This document shows positions 47,476 to 59,923 of a stretch of DNA of 64,000 nucleotides, piece after piece. The stretch comes from Spodoptera frugiperda (Eukaryota; Arthropoda; Insecta; Lepidoptera; Noctuidae). The DNA lies in NCBI RefSeq assembly GCF_023101765.2, contig NC_064220.1, positions 1,178,001 to 1,242,000 on the forward strand, written 5' to 3'. Made by a program: the position numbers and the translations under genes. Numbering within the stretch: the stretch's first letter is position 1; every line of letters starts with the position of its first letter. The notes beneath the pieces were generated by a model. The model was not told where the DNA came from, did not search any database, and was given only the letters and a program-made list of their open reading frames with translations.

Positions 47476-47660
47476 AATAGGAGTCGACCAATAGCAGGAG
47501 CATGGTCCAAGCTACCGGTGGTTAGGGCTCTAGAGACAGAAACCTCCTCACAATACGTGCCGTTTCCAGGAGTAGGTACTGCCTTCTGCATCAGGCCCTT
47601 GATCCACCCGCCTAACGCCAGCCTCCTAAGATGGATGTCGAGGCTTTTAGGGTTAATTAT
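47476..47660 (-). mobile_element. LINE ORF end (copy 3, inverse)
   Basis: Minus-strand translation contains PKSLDIHLRRLALGGWIKGL followed by MQKAVPTPGNGTYCEEVSVS, matching the motif in copy 2 with a later frame difference. Confidence 0.55.
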
Positions 47661-47861
47661 TGACTGCACGGTTGGCGCGGTGGCTGGGCAACTGGCTGCC
47701 GTGCAACGGGTTCGATTCCCGCACGGAGCAACTCTTTGTGTGATCCACAAATTGTTGTTTCGGGTCTGGGCGTCATGTGTATGTGAACTTGTATGTTTGT
47801 AAAAGCACCTACGACACAGGAGAATATCACAGTGTGGGGCAACGATTTACTAAAAAAAAAA
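47661..47861 (+). mobile_element. tRNA-like SINE (TGCACGGTTGGCGCGG family)
   Basis: The RNA polymerase III B box is clear (GGTTCGATTCC). The body with CACAAATTGTTGTTTCGGG ends in an A tract. It lies next to a minus-strand LINE ORF remnant. Confidence 0.8.
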
Positions 47862-47867
47862 ATATTT

Positions 47868-47955
47868 TGGTTATCGGTTTACTCACTCAACTGTTTGATG
47901 AGGCCCTCGACTAGTTTCAAGCCATGCTATAGGTTCATATTCATGAGCAGCATTA
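47868..47955. mobile_element. MITE copy, left half of the 3817-3965 family
   Basis: GGTTATCGGTTTACTCACTCA .. GTTTCAAGCCATGCTATAGG; directly follows the A tract of the SINE at 47661-47861. Confidence 0.6.
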
Positions 47956-48777
47956 TTTTTTGTTGAATTCAATTTTATGTGCTTAGTTTTTTGTTTGCGC
48001 TATTTTTGTTTATTGCCTGTCTCTAATATTTATTTAATTTAAATATTCATCCACAAACATATATGTATGAATGTACATAAGCGGGCTTATTGCTTTAGGC
48101 ATCCTATCATTTTATCTAGACTACTAAACAAAATTCATGAATGATAAAAAACAAATATAAAGTTCGTTGACTTTTAAACTTTAGTAAGGCAAGTTTTCTT
48201 TATTTTTTAATATACATGGTGTTGAAAGTTCGTTGTAATGAAACCTTTGATTTTTTTGAAATATTGTTTTTATTACAAAGCTATTATAAGGCTTGTTCAT
48301 GTCTATTTTTTTCGTAGGCCTTCTTGTAGTATTATTTTTATAATTAAAATATCACAAGTCATTGAACCGTTGAAAAGTTTTATCACTGGAAATATAAATG
48401 TCACTAGCTTTCCGAAATAAGAGTTTCTAGTTTTTAATAAATTGTCAAAATGTCTTCTTGTCATTAGTCAGTAATTAATTATCTTATGCTCACTAACAAA
48501 AAATATTTTTCAAACTAGTATTTATTGCCTGACCCGATAATCGAACTTATAACCTTGACTACAGCCAAGAAAATATTAATGAAAACAGCCGTCTGCATAT
48601 AATTGAGCAGTGCGTGGGTGCCACAAAGACCAGTGGACCGCATCAATTATGCCGCAGGTTCATTCATAGTCTGTGCCTACATTAAAGAAAATGTTTGCTT
48701 AGTAAAATCCTTTAATTCGTTATTATGTACGTTTTGAAGACAAGTTCGACGATAAAACCAACTGATGATGCGCCGCG

Positions 48778-48862
48778 ATATACTTCACGCCGCTGGTAAG
48801 CTTCAAACCCGTACCCCGCATGCATGAGAAGCGAGCGTCAAACATCTGGGCCACCACGACAG
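48778..48862 (-). mobile_element. Third-family SINE fragment
   Basis: AGCTTCAAACCCGTACCCCG, CATGCATGAGAAGCGAGCGT and GGGCCACCACGAC are the inverted head. Confidence 0.55.
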
Positions 48863-50210
48863 AATTACAACTTACATAGTTGTTTTCCTGAGGTTGGTTG
48901 CCTGACTCCGTAGACGAATTGATTAAAACGCTAGGGAAAAAGTAAATAGAACCATTTATTTCACCTTATTATTAGCAATTGTTGCTGCCCATGGACAACC
49001 ATTTACAAAGGAGTTACAAATGTGTTGTTGATCCAAAGAGCCAAATCAACATACATGGGGCCCAGTAGGGCTGATGCCCGATGGAGCTGGAGCTGGAGCT
49101 ATGAACAACGTAACCTGCAGCTCAAAGCAGGAGAAGGAACGGAGTGATTTAGATTAGTCAGTAAGAGTCTGACACTCCCTGTCGCCCAAGGTGAGAGAGA
49201 GTCAATGGAAGACTCAAAAAAAAAAAATTAGTTATTGGCCTTTTAGGTTTAATTACTCCAGGAATCGTATCAAAATATAAACTAGTAGTACGTAGATTCT
49301 ACTACAAAGAAAACTTAACCCATTTGTACTTAGCGCACTTACTATTTGTCCCATATATGTAGTTCTACGTTCTTGTAAGAAGATCCTCTGCTACTACTGA
49401 GAAGTTCAAACCTTAATAATATTTGTTTATTTGGCGGTTCCACCGCAAATGTCAGCTCCTATGACATTTAGATAATGTTACTTACAGCACATTTTCCTAA
49501 TGTCGTACATACACTAATGTAGGGGTAAGGGCCTCCGCCCACCGCGGTGTAACGTGTGAGACCGTACGCCGCACGGATTATGCAAAAATCAGTCCTTTGT
49601 TTACATTGGAATCGCGTACTTCAATTTTCACGCGTTTCATCCTTGACGCGTCACAACTTTGCAATGTGTTGAGTATAAACATGAATTGAGAGGTTGGAAA
49701 GTCAAGTGTTTCATTTTAATGGATTTTTTATGTATTAGAAAGTGATGAAAAGCAAAAATGTATCAAACCCCAGACAGGTGCGGACTTTGTGAAGTTTTTA
49801 CCCAATCTTTTAAAATTCTTGCAGTAAATTTTTCTATTCTAAACTTTAGTTGAAAACGTGATAATTTTGATGAAGTAGTAACATAATAATCCGATTGAGA
49901 ATATAGTTCTTGATAAGAGAATAGTTTGAGAAAATCTCCTTAGTGAGATTGGTTGAAAAATTGATCAAATCTCCTTAGAAAGATGATAGCTTTTAGAACT
50001 TGAAATTGAAGCTCAAATGCACTCGAGGGAACATTAGGGATTATTTTTTTCTATATTTTAATCAGAAGTTTGTCGTTCAGTTGAATGTCATTGGTGCATC
50101 CACAACCATCTTTGTTCAAAGCCTTTGGAAGTATATTAGTCCTATACTCCTATATTTATAATAACTGTCGTGAGACATACAAAATTTACTAAAAATCACG
50201 GTTTACTTTC
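48863..50210. other. Intergenic stretch with one LINE tail, otherwise unrecognised
   Basis: Apart from 48960-49030 (a foldback-repeat scrap) and 49057-49230 no family was identified. Confidence 0.4.
49057..49230 (+). mobile_element. R1-clade LINE tail copy
   Basis: Starts at GGGGCCCAGTAGGGCTGATG; a GGAGCT unit is repeated three times near 49085-49100; ends in a 12-base A run. Confidence 0.8.
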
Positions 50211-50500
50211 GTACATTAATGGAGACATAATGGAGAATACAGTAGGCTGCGCGACGTCACCGCGCCTGCGTACGCTGCTCGTGATGAAGAGTCCCTCTGT
50301 GACTCGAAACTAGTAGAGCTGAAGCTTGAGCTGAATGAAGAAATCATTAATGAACGTGAATAAAACCGTGATTTCTTGTTATTATATTTATCCTCATGTC
50401 CTACATATAACTCGAAACTTATAATCAACGAGGCTGCGGGTCCAGGAACCTCGTTCATAAGAAGCGGGAGTCTCAAACCTTCGGGCCACCACGATTACTA
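50211..50500 (-). mobile_element. Repeat with third-family SINE head
   Basis: The inverted head (AGAAGCGGGAGTCTCAAACC, GGGCCACCACGA) lies at 50450-50500. The adjoining part (GAAGAGTCCCTCTGTGACTC) belongs to a moth repeat that I recognise but cannot classify. The minus-strand open frame here is not considered a gene. Confidence 0.5.
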
Positions 50501-50964
50501 CTAGTACCTACCTATTTACAATAGTTGAACAATAATTTATTAATAATAAAATTGGATTAAAAGTAGCCAGTACACACAGATACACAAACAACATAATTGC
50601 CAATTAAGCACAGAAAGTTTCGATATTTTTATTTACATGATTTAATTTACTTTATCATAATCCAACTTTTATAATTGGTTCAATGAGAGCAATGACCTAT
50701 AAGACGTTATTGGGTATTCCAATTTTAAAATTTATAGTTATTGTGTTTTGAACACAATGTGAATTTTAAAAGACAATTTTCAAATTCGAATTTCATTTTC
50801 TCATTACCAACACAATATATTTTTTTAAATAAAATGTAATACAATGCAAAATTGCTGCAAGACTGTATAATTATAATTAAGTATATACTTAAATGATTAT
50901 CAGTAAAAATGAGTGTTCGTTACTTAAACTTAGCTTCTCAGATACCATAATAACTATATGACGA

Positions 50965-51265
50965 ATTGTAGATTCAGCAATCATTGTGCTGATAGTTGTA
51001 TCTGTCATGTCCTCATAGCCAAAAGCCTCGACCAACACCTGAGTAGGTTATCGTTAGATGGTTGGATCAAGGGCCTGATAAAGAAAACAGTACTTCTGGA
51101 CACGGCGCGTATTGTCCAGAAATTCCTTTATTGAGCCCTAACCGAGCCGGTAGCTTAGATTACTCCCGTTAATGGTAGGCTAATGCTTTTTATATTTTTA
51201 AATGTTATTTTTTTATAATTAAATATTTAAAAATGTAATCACATATTAGATATAAATAAAGAGAA
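50965..51265 (+). mobile_element. LINE ORF end and 3' UTR (copy 1)
   Basis: Matches 63290-63600 over TAGATTCAGCAATCATTGTG, CCTCGACCAACACCTGAGTAGG, GACACGGCGCGTATTGTCC and the common 3' stretch TTTTTATATTTTTAAATG. The reading frame is broken here. Confidence 0.6.
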
Positions 51266-51769
51266 ATATGACGAAAAACGAACGTCTGAACCGAACATCG
51301 TAAAATAACAATCCTTTAATACCACAAATTTTAATTTGTACCCCTTAAAATGATGTCAAGGAGCAATTTGTTACGCCACAGTGTGCACCCACCTTCATCT
51401 TCAAGGCCGGCAGTGGGTGCTACCGCTTAATTAAATTTTAATTATTTCAACACAAATGTTGATTTTTGGCGTGGTTTCTGCAAACAATTTCACGTGTTCA
51501 CTCGCTTTACAAAATGGCTACTTTTATTTAATTAGTTGACTAATATAGTCGTTGCCTTCGTAGACAGTCGACTTAAAATACCTTTTGTTGTTGTTCATTC
51601 TTTGTGTACGGTCTTACTTTAACTAGTAACAGGAGAATTTTAAAAGATTTGTAGCAACTGGTACAATTATTAAGTACATTTCTGTGCATTACTGTTATGG
51701 GCCAGTTAACTAGCATAGTAAATATTTCATATCAACAGCTTATAAGTGGCTACTGCTGACCAAAGGCCT

Positions 51770-51935
51770 CTTCTCGCACGGAGAAGGTTTAAGCATTAAT
51801 CACCATGCTTGCTCAATGCAAGGTGGCTCAAATTTAAAAATTATAAGTTATAAGTCAAGGTTTCCTCTCGATGGTTTCCTTTAAGAAGTTTAAGAAGCGG
51901 GCGTCTTAAACCTCCGGGCCACCACGACATATACA
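51770..51935 (-). mobile_element. Third-family SINE copy
   Basis: AAGCGGGCGTCTTAAACCTCC and GGGCCACCACGAC at the right, with AATCACCATGCTTGCTCAATG at the left as in the copy at 60325-60545. Confidence 0.55.
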
Positions 51936-51944
51936 CCTCTTTTT

Positions 51945-52060
51945 TTGTATGGTAGCAAACGAGTAGTTGGTACTTGTAACTTGATGATATGCGATCAGCG
52001 CCACCCATGGAAACCCGCAACACCAGAGGAGTCACAGGTTGCCGCCCTTTTAAAAAGCAA
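51945..52060 (-). mobile_element. Foldback-type repeat fragment
   Basis: GGTAGCAAACGAGTAGTTGG, CGCCACCCATGGAAACCCG and CACCAGAGGAGTCACAGG; adjoins a third-family SINE on its left. Confidence 0.55.
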
Positions 52061-52599
52061 TACACTCTTTTCTTGAAGACACCTTTCCGCATAGCAACAG
52101 AGTCCATTCTCAAAGTCCTTATATCACAAGTAAATACAATAAATTCATCACCTTTTAGTTTCTTGGAAACCCATGTTTTTATTGTATTTGGCCAAATTAA
52201 TAACAATCGACCTTTCTAAAGTATACAATGGAACAGAGTATACCGAAGAAAGTGCTTTTTCTTTTCACACAAAATATTTTTTCTTTTTCCAAATTGTTTT
52301 TCGTTCAAACAATAAAAGAATATGTTCGATTATATTGACTCTAGACTTAGAAATTAAGTGTTTCTTGATTGCTTGTTTAATTAAAGATTTTTTTTTTCGA
52401 AAGGACTCCCGGGAGTTGATTTCAATTGGGCACAGCTTATGTATACGTATATATACTTATATATATGTACAGAATACTTATGTAGTAATGTAATTTTGTT
52501 CTAATTGGAACTTTATAAATCTACTAGCTTCTTCCAGTGGATTCGCCTGCGTTGCCGTTGGATAAATCACCCAAGCCCAAGGCGGAAAAAGTCATCTTT

Positions 52600-52725
52600 C
52601 CACATACACATGACACCTAAACTCGCAACAATAATTTGTGAATAGCACAAAGAGTTGCTCCGTGTGGGAATCGAATCTGTTACACGTTGCACGGCAGTCA
52701 GTTGCCCAGCCAGTCAAGTCATTTA
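52600..52725 (-). mobile_element. Degraded tRNA-like SINE
   Basis: GTGTGGGAATCGAATCTG and GTTGCCCAGCCAGTCAAGTC correspond to the B box and head of the family. A short piece of LINE tail (CCCAAGGCGGAAAAAGTCAT) precedes it at about 52572-52595. Confidence 0.65.
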
Positions 52726-53784
52726 CACCAATGTATATAAAAACCACAAATCGTTCGTGGAAACCGCTAACGTAATCCCGGTTTCTTTGATCAATTACTC
52801 TAGCTTACAAAGCCTATGTAAACATTGGCTTTTTAAACAAAACTGCCTAAAATACCCCTTTAATATTGACTCTACTACTCTACCCGCAAAAATGTAAACT
52901 TTTAATTTTAATTCTGTTTACTTAATTTAGGTCTTAACTTTCATTAGTTGTGGTTAAATGAGAATTTAATCTCGCGGGGTTATTGAACTTTGTGACGTCA
53001 CTACTTGTAGTAGTAGGGATTCTGAAGGTGTAGTGGTTTCACAGAATCGAGTAGTTATTGTTATTTTTAAATGTGTAAATACAGTATTATTCCAGCTAGG
53101 TGGAAATGTTCATGATTTTATTTTCTCAATGTGTAATATAAGGTTATTTAAAAACAATTAATAGGTATTCGTACCATTTAAACTGAGTGGTTATACCAAA
53201 AATTTAATATATCAATAAATATTTTCTACATCAGCTTAGGAATCAAACCTGAGAACTGACTAATTTTAAGCAACACACCTCCTATGAAACATACATAACA
53301 TAATACACAAAGCAAAAAAAAAACGTGTAATTAAAAAAAACATACGCGGAACGTTCAATTTGTTACAACCGCACTCAATCTCATTTGTTAGAAAAACAAG
53401 CAGTTCAAGGAAGCGGTGTTGCCAACCCTTTACTTTGCTGTGGTAACATTATTTAACAAGATACGAGTACTTCCCTTGAAGAGTGGTTACCCGGGGGTAG
53501 ACATGTTTGTTTTACGATTTTAATTTTGTAAAAAAATATTGTCTTGTGAAAAACATCATGGTTTTTAATATTCGTTTAAGGGGTACGTAAACATATGTAT
53601 ATGTATATTATGTATATGTAACCCGGCTTTCCATATAATGTCCATATAATGGGCATAATATTATTTCAGACTCGTGCAGAAAGGAGCCTGTTACAGTCAC
53701 ATGGGCTCACTCTAAGGACGAGGCTCCATTAGCGCGTTGCGTTGCGGTGCGACGACGCAAGACGTCGCAGCTAGCTAGCTTCAT

Positions 53785-53964
53785 CCTTTTTTTTTTTTTT
53801 TTTTTTAGGGTGGAAAATCATCCAATGACTTCTCCCGCCTTGGGCGAGGCGAGAGGGAGTGTCAGACTCTTACTGACTAAAAACCACCCCGTTCCTACTC
53901 CTGCCGGAGCCGGAGCCCCGGTAAACCCGCTAGGTTGTCCGCAGCTCCGGATTAGGCATCAGCC
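53785..53964 (-). mobile_element. R1-clade LINE tail copy with 14-bp target duplication
   Basis: A T tract of about 20 bases, then the inverse tail to GGCATCAGCC. Direct repeats CTAGCTAGCTTCAT at 53771-53784 and 53965-53978 are identical and delimit the insertion. Confidence 0.9.
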
Positions 53965-53979
53965 CTAGCTAGCTTCATT

Positions 53980-54144
53980 CTTGCGTTGTTTCGTCGAGTG
54001 AGTGAGGTTACCGGAGGCCCAATTATCCTAATCACCTCAATCTCTAAATCCCCAACAATCCTCAAATTCCTAACCGCCCAAAAGGCCGGCAACGCAATTG
54101 TAACGCCTCTGGTGTTTTGGTGTCCATGGGCGGCGCCGATTGCT
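53980..54144 (+). mobile_element. Foldback-type repeat fragment
   Basis: GTGAGGTTACCGGAGGCCCA, AAAAGGCCGGCAACGCAATTG and GGTGTTTTGGTGTCCATGGG match the family. Confidence 0.65.
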
Positions 54145-54258
54145 TAGGGCTGTAACTTGATGCTAGTGAAGGAATAGCGTGGTTTTAAGTCAGTAAGAGT
54201 CTGACACTCCCTCTCGACTTACAGAAGGCGGGAGAAACCATTTGATGATTCCTCCCCT
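54145..54258 (+). mobile_element. Degraded R1-clade LINE tail copy
   Basis: GTGGTTTTAAGTCAGTAAGAG, ACACTCCCTCTCG and AAGGCGGGAGAAACCATT remain; the first part is blurred and follows directly on a foldback-type repeat. Confidence 0.65.
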
Positions 54259-54592
54259 CATTAAACGTATAGAATTAATACACAACTGTTTAGCTCACAA
54301 CTCAAACTCACTCTATTGTAAATAATCACGTGTTTAGTTTACTCTAGTAGTAGTTACACGTGTAAGTAATCAGATTTCGAATTACCTTGTCTTTCTCGCT
54401 TCGGTAAGTTCAAGTTGCTAATCATGAAATACGATATTTTCTAACAGAGGTCCGTTTTTTGTTTATTTTGTGGATGTAGAGACTGTAAGCCTAGATTCAG
54501 TATAGAACGGATAAGTGTCAGTGATCCCTAAGTATTTCTTCTGTTACATATTTTTATAGGTAAACTTTATTTCTTTTGTGGTATAGATTTCT

Positions 54593-54740
54593 TTTTGAGG
54601 GTTGAAAATCATCCAATGACTTCTCTCGCCTTGGGTTAGGTGAGAGGGAGAGTCAAACTCTTACTGATTAAAAATCACCCCGTTCCTAGTCCTGCTTTTT
54701 GAGCCGGAGCCCCGGTAACCCGCTAGGGAGTCTGCAGCTA
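54593..54740 (-). mobile_element. R1-clade LINE tail copy
   Basis: AAAATCATCCAATGACTTCT, CTTACTGATTAAAAATCACC and GAGCCGGAGCCCCGGTAACC in order; ends near CTGCAGCTAC. Confidence 0.8.
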
Positions 54741-56941
54741 CACCTGTATTATTTACAGCTGCGTTTAGAATTCATATAATTCACTTAAACAGTCCCTGGA
54801 TAACAATTTCTGAATCACACAAGAAAATTATTACCGTTCGTATCAAACCAGCGTTATGTTGTAATGCAGTCAGCAATTGAACCAACCAATCAGCCAGCCT
54901 AAAAAAAAGGTCTCAGTGAATTTGTTCCATATTGAGCTAAATATCATCATTTTACGTAAAACTGCTGACAGTTGCCCTTCAGGCATCGGATGACACAACA
55001 TCCTTTGTTAGGACCCTTGTCATTCGTCTGGGCCTTTGACTACCTGTAACTACTGACGTATGAGTCCCCGTGACAACTAGAATTGATAGATTTTCACATT
55101 GGAAGTTACGACAATATTGATGATCATGTTTATCGATTTGAAACGAAAGTTTGACCTTGAGTAATATGGAAATATTTATATAGATGATGTCTACATAATC
55201 ATGTTAAAAATATTTTCTTTATATAGTTCTTTTAATATAAATAAATAAATATTGTCCTTTTTTAACTGTTTTATTTTTGATACTTAAATATTGTTTATTT
55301 TTTCATACCTGTTTAAACATTGTTCTTGGCGCGAATGTATAGTTTAAGTGTGGAAACTGTTTTGGATTAAGTGTTGGCTATGTGATTGTAATTATTTTTT
55401 ATATAATATCTGTTTGTTTCCCAAATAAAATGAAAAATATTTTACAAGACTGAGAAGACATAGTGTTCCGAATCTCATGAAGCGATTTATCAAAGAATAG
55501 ATGGAGTGATCATTGGACAACTCACTCTGTCTAAAGCAATATATTTATAGATCAGATATGGCTCAGACAAAGAAACAGCTAAATGTCCATGACAGATCGC
55601 TGTATTATGCGGCATACAAAAAAAAGTAATGGATAGACTTCAAACGGCAATCAATTCGTTTTAAGTCAAAATATTTTTGTTTTTATAACGTCACATCTTT
55701 TATCCCTGAAGGGTTATCAAAAATTATCATGTTAAAAATATGTCTACAATAGTTGCATTGTGCACAAAAATATCTACCCAAATGATACTGTCTAAGTATA
55801 TATACACAACAAAAACAAGCCTCCTCTCATCCCAAGTTAGTAGACACAGCACGTCCACTCCATTTTTTACCAAGACAAACTTTTCATATTAAAAATCTGC
55901 CGGACGCTGTTAAATTTAGTAGTAACCTTAACCCATTTTGTGAGAGGTCGGAAGTGAAAGAAAAAGAGTATATAAGTAAACATTTGAAGGCAGTGTTTGA
56001 TTTGTACGAACAGTGCTTGTGCAACCTCGAGAGTTTGGTAAATAGAGATTATCTGCAGGATTAACTTTTGTGATCAAAATGGTTCTATTGACAGTGTCAT
56101 TATTGAGTTAAATATGAATCTAGTCACTGACTTGTTGGTTTAAAGGGTTCGGGTTCCATTTCCGTGTTGTGAAGTATTATTTGGTTTTCCTAAATTTGAA
56201 GTAAGAGAATTTGACTGCTACGCTCAGAGACATTTAATGAATACTTAAACTATTCCTTAGGTAGGACCATATTCAGAATCATTTATGTTATCATTAAACG
56301 ATTCTGAGTACGATGGTTAGTAAAAATAATTTTGAACTTAAAGGATACTTAATTACTTACGTATCTTTAAACATAACGGACGATTATCATATGAGGTGTA
56401 TGACATTTAGACCTTCGACATCATAGCAGCAATATTGTTTTATAAAAAGGTTTAGTTATGAAATAAAAATTGACCAACAATCAGAGCATTAAAAAGAAAA
56501 ATATAGCAAATACAAAACTTAAAGATCCAAAGTGTCCATAATCCCATCCTAATCCTATTAAGGATCAAAGATTTAACCTGTAAATCCATTGTCATTTTTA
56601 CTTAGTTTCGTAAAGGTAATTTTGTAACAAAGAAAGGAAAGACCAGGCAATATTTGCGGGGTTTTCACCCCTGTTATCGGAAAACTGACCGTTGATGGAC
56701 TTTCAGGAAAATAGCCGGAGAAAATAAAATTCTGTGATGTTCTCGCATCTATGTAAGCGGTATACTTTCGATGAAAAATTGTCTGGATTACAGGTAATTT
56801 TGTTTTTCTAGGCTATTGGAGAGAATGTTTTGTTTTATAGTGTGTATGGTATGTAGATAAATAAAAGTATTCAAATTAGAAAGAAAGGAGTATTTTTATT
56901 TAAAAATTTACCAATACTTGTCAATCTTAGGAATATAACGT
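54741..56941. other. AT-rich stretch with no gene seen
   Basis: Apart from the MITE at 56227-56312, only short frames are visible. A TATATAAG at 55969-55976 is noted but lacks a well-spaced initiator. Confidence 0.4.
56227..56312. mobile_element. Short palindromic MITE
   Basis: The left end CTCAGAGACATTTAATGAATA and the inverted right end CTCAGAATCGTTTAATGATA; also shares CTTAAACTATTCCTTAG with 63683-63785. Confidence 0.55.
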
Positions 56942-57100
56942 TTTTTTGAGGGGGAATAAGTACCTATGATTTTTTCCGGCTTGGGTGAGGCAAGAGAGAG
57001 AGAGAGTGATTGAGACTCTTACTGACTAAAAACCACCCGTTCCTTCTCCTGCTTCGAGCCGGAGCTTCGGTAAACAGTTACGTTGGTCGTATCTCCGGTC
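56942..57100 (-). mobile_element. R1-clade LINE tail copy
   Basis: Diverged copy with an AG-dinucleotide expansion (GAGAGAGAGAGAG near 56994-57008) inside the conserved GGCGAGAGGGAG segment. Confidence 0.75.
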
Positions 57101-57540
57101 AGGAATAGAACCTGAGATAACTCGGCAGACAGTTTCGTAATGTCTATTTCGCCTTTAGGTTACTAAGGCCTTATAAATCATGCATTCTAAAAAACATGAT
57201 TAACAAATTAGCTAATTAGAAATCGGTTTATCTCTTTGATACTTAATAATTATCTTCTACCGACTTAAACAGACAATCCCCAATCAATTTTCAAATTAAA
57301 TAACATAATTAAAATCAAATCAAAATTCCATTCCACGATATCTTGATCTGAATAGTTATGAAAAAAATATTAAATCTCGCGATTAAATCTTAAGGCTACT
57401 TTGAAGATTCAATCTTAATTAATATTATAAAAGTCAACATTCCAATGTTCTCGCGACCGGTTCTAATTAAATTTGCAAAGACAGGCTTTGTGCTGTAGAA
57501 TATTATTATTAAACATTAATCTTTGCATAGCAGAGGCGTC

Positions 57541-58262
57541 GGCTACGACGAGTGCTACGTGGGTGCTACGGTGCTACGCTTCGTAGCAATGTAGTGACTG
57601 AGAAAGTAGGTAGCTGGTTACATTAGATATCATAATTAATTCAAAACCTCGTTAGATCAGTTATTTAGAAGTCAGTTATAGTCCCACTACTCATTGTATT
57701 GTTTTGCGTACACTAGGTTAAGCTTTGGAACTATTATTTTAGTCAAAGCGACAGATCACAGTTACCACGTGGCAAATAATTTTATTAGCGGTTTTCAATA
57801 ATATTATAAATTTGCGTAGTTATGATACCTTGAGAAGCTAAAACTAGTTAATAATACGCTGATTCCATTTTAACAAACGCAACGAGCCCTTAGTTATGTC
57901 TGAAGATCGTTGAAGGTCGTAAACAGTATACATTACATAACACATTCATTTGAAATATATCTTCCATTTTCTTTCATTTCAATAAAAAAACATAAACATC
58001 GTAATATCTAGAGCTTAACTAACGCAATCACTGCGACATAATATGAACGAATTTTTCGTGGAAGAATTGAAGGTCGGAATGAAAAGCAAAGTACTAATGA
58101 TTACCTATTCTGTCTACTCTATGTAAACGATATGAAGCCATTAATTTACATAGGTAAACAAAATCTAGCCTTCTTGTTGACCTATTTTGTCAAAAGAATT
58201 TTTCAAAGTGCTAAGTGCTACTGACTACGGCGTAGCGCTACGGGCTACGAAATGTCGTAGCC
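57541..58262. mobile_element. Candidate non-autonomous DNA transposon with CTACG subterminal repeats
   Basis: GGCTACGAC at 57541-57549 is the exact inverse of GTCGTAGCC at 58254-58262. The outer 60 and 42 bases carry ten CTACG/CGTAG pentamers in total, while the interior (57610-58205) has almost none. No target duplication was recognised. Confidence 0.45.
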
Positions 58263-58864
58263 AAGGGGAAAGGATGTATAGTTCGTTTGGCAAAATTAAT
58301 TGGTACGGATTTAGATTATGTTTGGGACATCTATTTGTTATGATCTGAATCATCTGATGGTAGTTTTCCAGGATGCTTGCCAACAGACCGATCACTGGAA
58401 GTTATTGAGGAAGGCAGGATATATTTTAAGCTATTGTAGACTTACAGAATAATGAACAATATAGAATAAGGTTTTCACATTACTCACAGAACAAATCTTA
58501 TACATCAACTTCTCTCTACAATCTTGCTACAAACATCTACTCACTTAATCCATTAAACCAAAATTTAAGTGCAACCTTTAAGTTCTCAATAAGCACAGTA
58601 TTAAAATGTAAATCAAGCTAAGTAGTACTTAAGTTAAAGTTAAGTAACTAAGTAAGCCAGTCACTTAAGTTTTATAACATTGTGCTTCAGCTTAAGTAGT
58701 CCGGAAGTACGCTTGTGGGCTGTAAAGGCTCGTAGCTAGTGGCGTCTGTATATCATAAAAGTATTATGTAGTTTATATGTATGTAATATAATATAATGTC
58801 ACATATTTTAATCCCTAGGAGGTAGGCAGAGGTAAACATCTTATAAACTCGTATATCTACTTTT

Positions 58865-59040
58865 ATATAGGTATAATGCTCAATAGTTTGTCTATTTAAT
58901 CGCGCTAACCTCCGAATTCACTGATCTGAATTGATTAATTCTTTTTATGTTGAATAGTCCATTTATCGAAGCTGGTTCTAAAACATCACGATACAATTAA
59001 CAGGGGCTGAGCAGAGCGGGTGAAAGGCGTCGCTAGTATA
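58865..59040 (+). mobile_element. Copy of the TTTGAACGCGCTAATC repeat
   Basis: AATCGCGCTAACCTCCGAATT, CATTTATCGAAGCTGG and AGCAGAGCGGGTGAAAGGCG. Confidence 0.6.
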
Positions 59041-59414
59041 ATAATAAGAAACCACAAATTGTCCATTTGGTTTGTTAAGACTCTCTAATAATAGTCTGAG
59101 TACATACTATACACTACTATTACTACTAATACACTATTACTATATACCAAGCACGATTCCAGATTCATTCATCACATGATGCTACTTAGCAAATGTGACA
59201 GTCATTTATGTATTTGAATTTCTTTATTCATAGACTTTAGTTGCAAAAACGAAACATAACATCTGCAGCCATTAGCTACTCAGTTGTGAAAACTAAAATA
59301 ACACTCACTTACAAATTACATACTGGATACTACATCTAAAGTTCAAACCCATTAAGTTTATTGTACAAACAACCGCAGAACGAGATACAAAAGGATCATA
59401 TGTCTGGTTGTGGT

Positions 59415-59626
59415 GGACTGCACGGTTGACGCGGTGGCTGGGCAACTGGCTGCCGTGCAAAGGGTAGCGGGTTCGATTCCCGCACGGAGCAACTCTTTGT
59501 GTGATCCACAAATTGTTGTTTCGGGTCTGGGTGTCATGTGCATGTGAACTTGTATGTTTGTAAACGCACCCACGACACAGGAGAAAATTCTAATGTGGGG
59601 CTACGTTTTTATAAAAAAAAAAAAAT
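59415..59626 (+). mobile_element. tRNA-like SINE (TGCACGGTTGGCGCGG family)
   Basis: Well-preserved copy with AGCGGGTTCGATTCCCGCAC and a terminal A tract. The minus-strand open frames over it are shadows. Confidence 0.8.
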
Positions 59627-59923
59627 ATGTCGAGTATGTCTCTCTGTTTGCACTGACCTTGGAAACTCCTCGATCGATATCGGTGAGTTTTGACATTTCG
59701 AAACATTTTGTTAAAGACAGTTGCTTCGTGGAAGGTTGTTATAATTTGAGTTGTATCATAATTCGGGGCCAATTATAGTATTTCTTGGTAATTTGATAAC
59801 ATAGTTTAGATATACAATATATATTGTATAAATGAATTGAATATTGTTATGTTATATTGTTCTCGGTAGTGTACCCTTGTTTGTTGTCTATTTAATTATT
59901 TAGTACCTATATACGTATATACT

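Noticed and set aside
47700..47725. tRNA gene suggested by GGTTCGATTCC
   Set aside because: The same head and body recur as an interspersed repeat without a complete cloverleaf, so it is a SINE promoter.
47301..47802. 149- and 145-codon frames on opposite strands
   Set aside because: They run through SINE and LINE remnants at 47334-47861 and are not host genes.
55969..56014. TATATAAG with nearby CAGTG motifs, and an ATG in AAAATGG context at 56079
   Set aside because: The candidate initiators are about 23 and 43 bases away rather than 30, and the ATG frame stops after ten codons without a donor.
59305..59573. Minus-strand frames
   Set aside because: Antisense reading of the tRNA-like SINE at 59415-59626.
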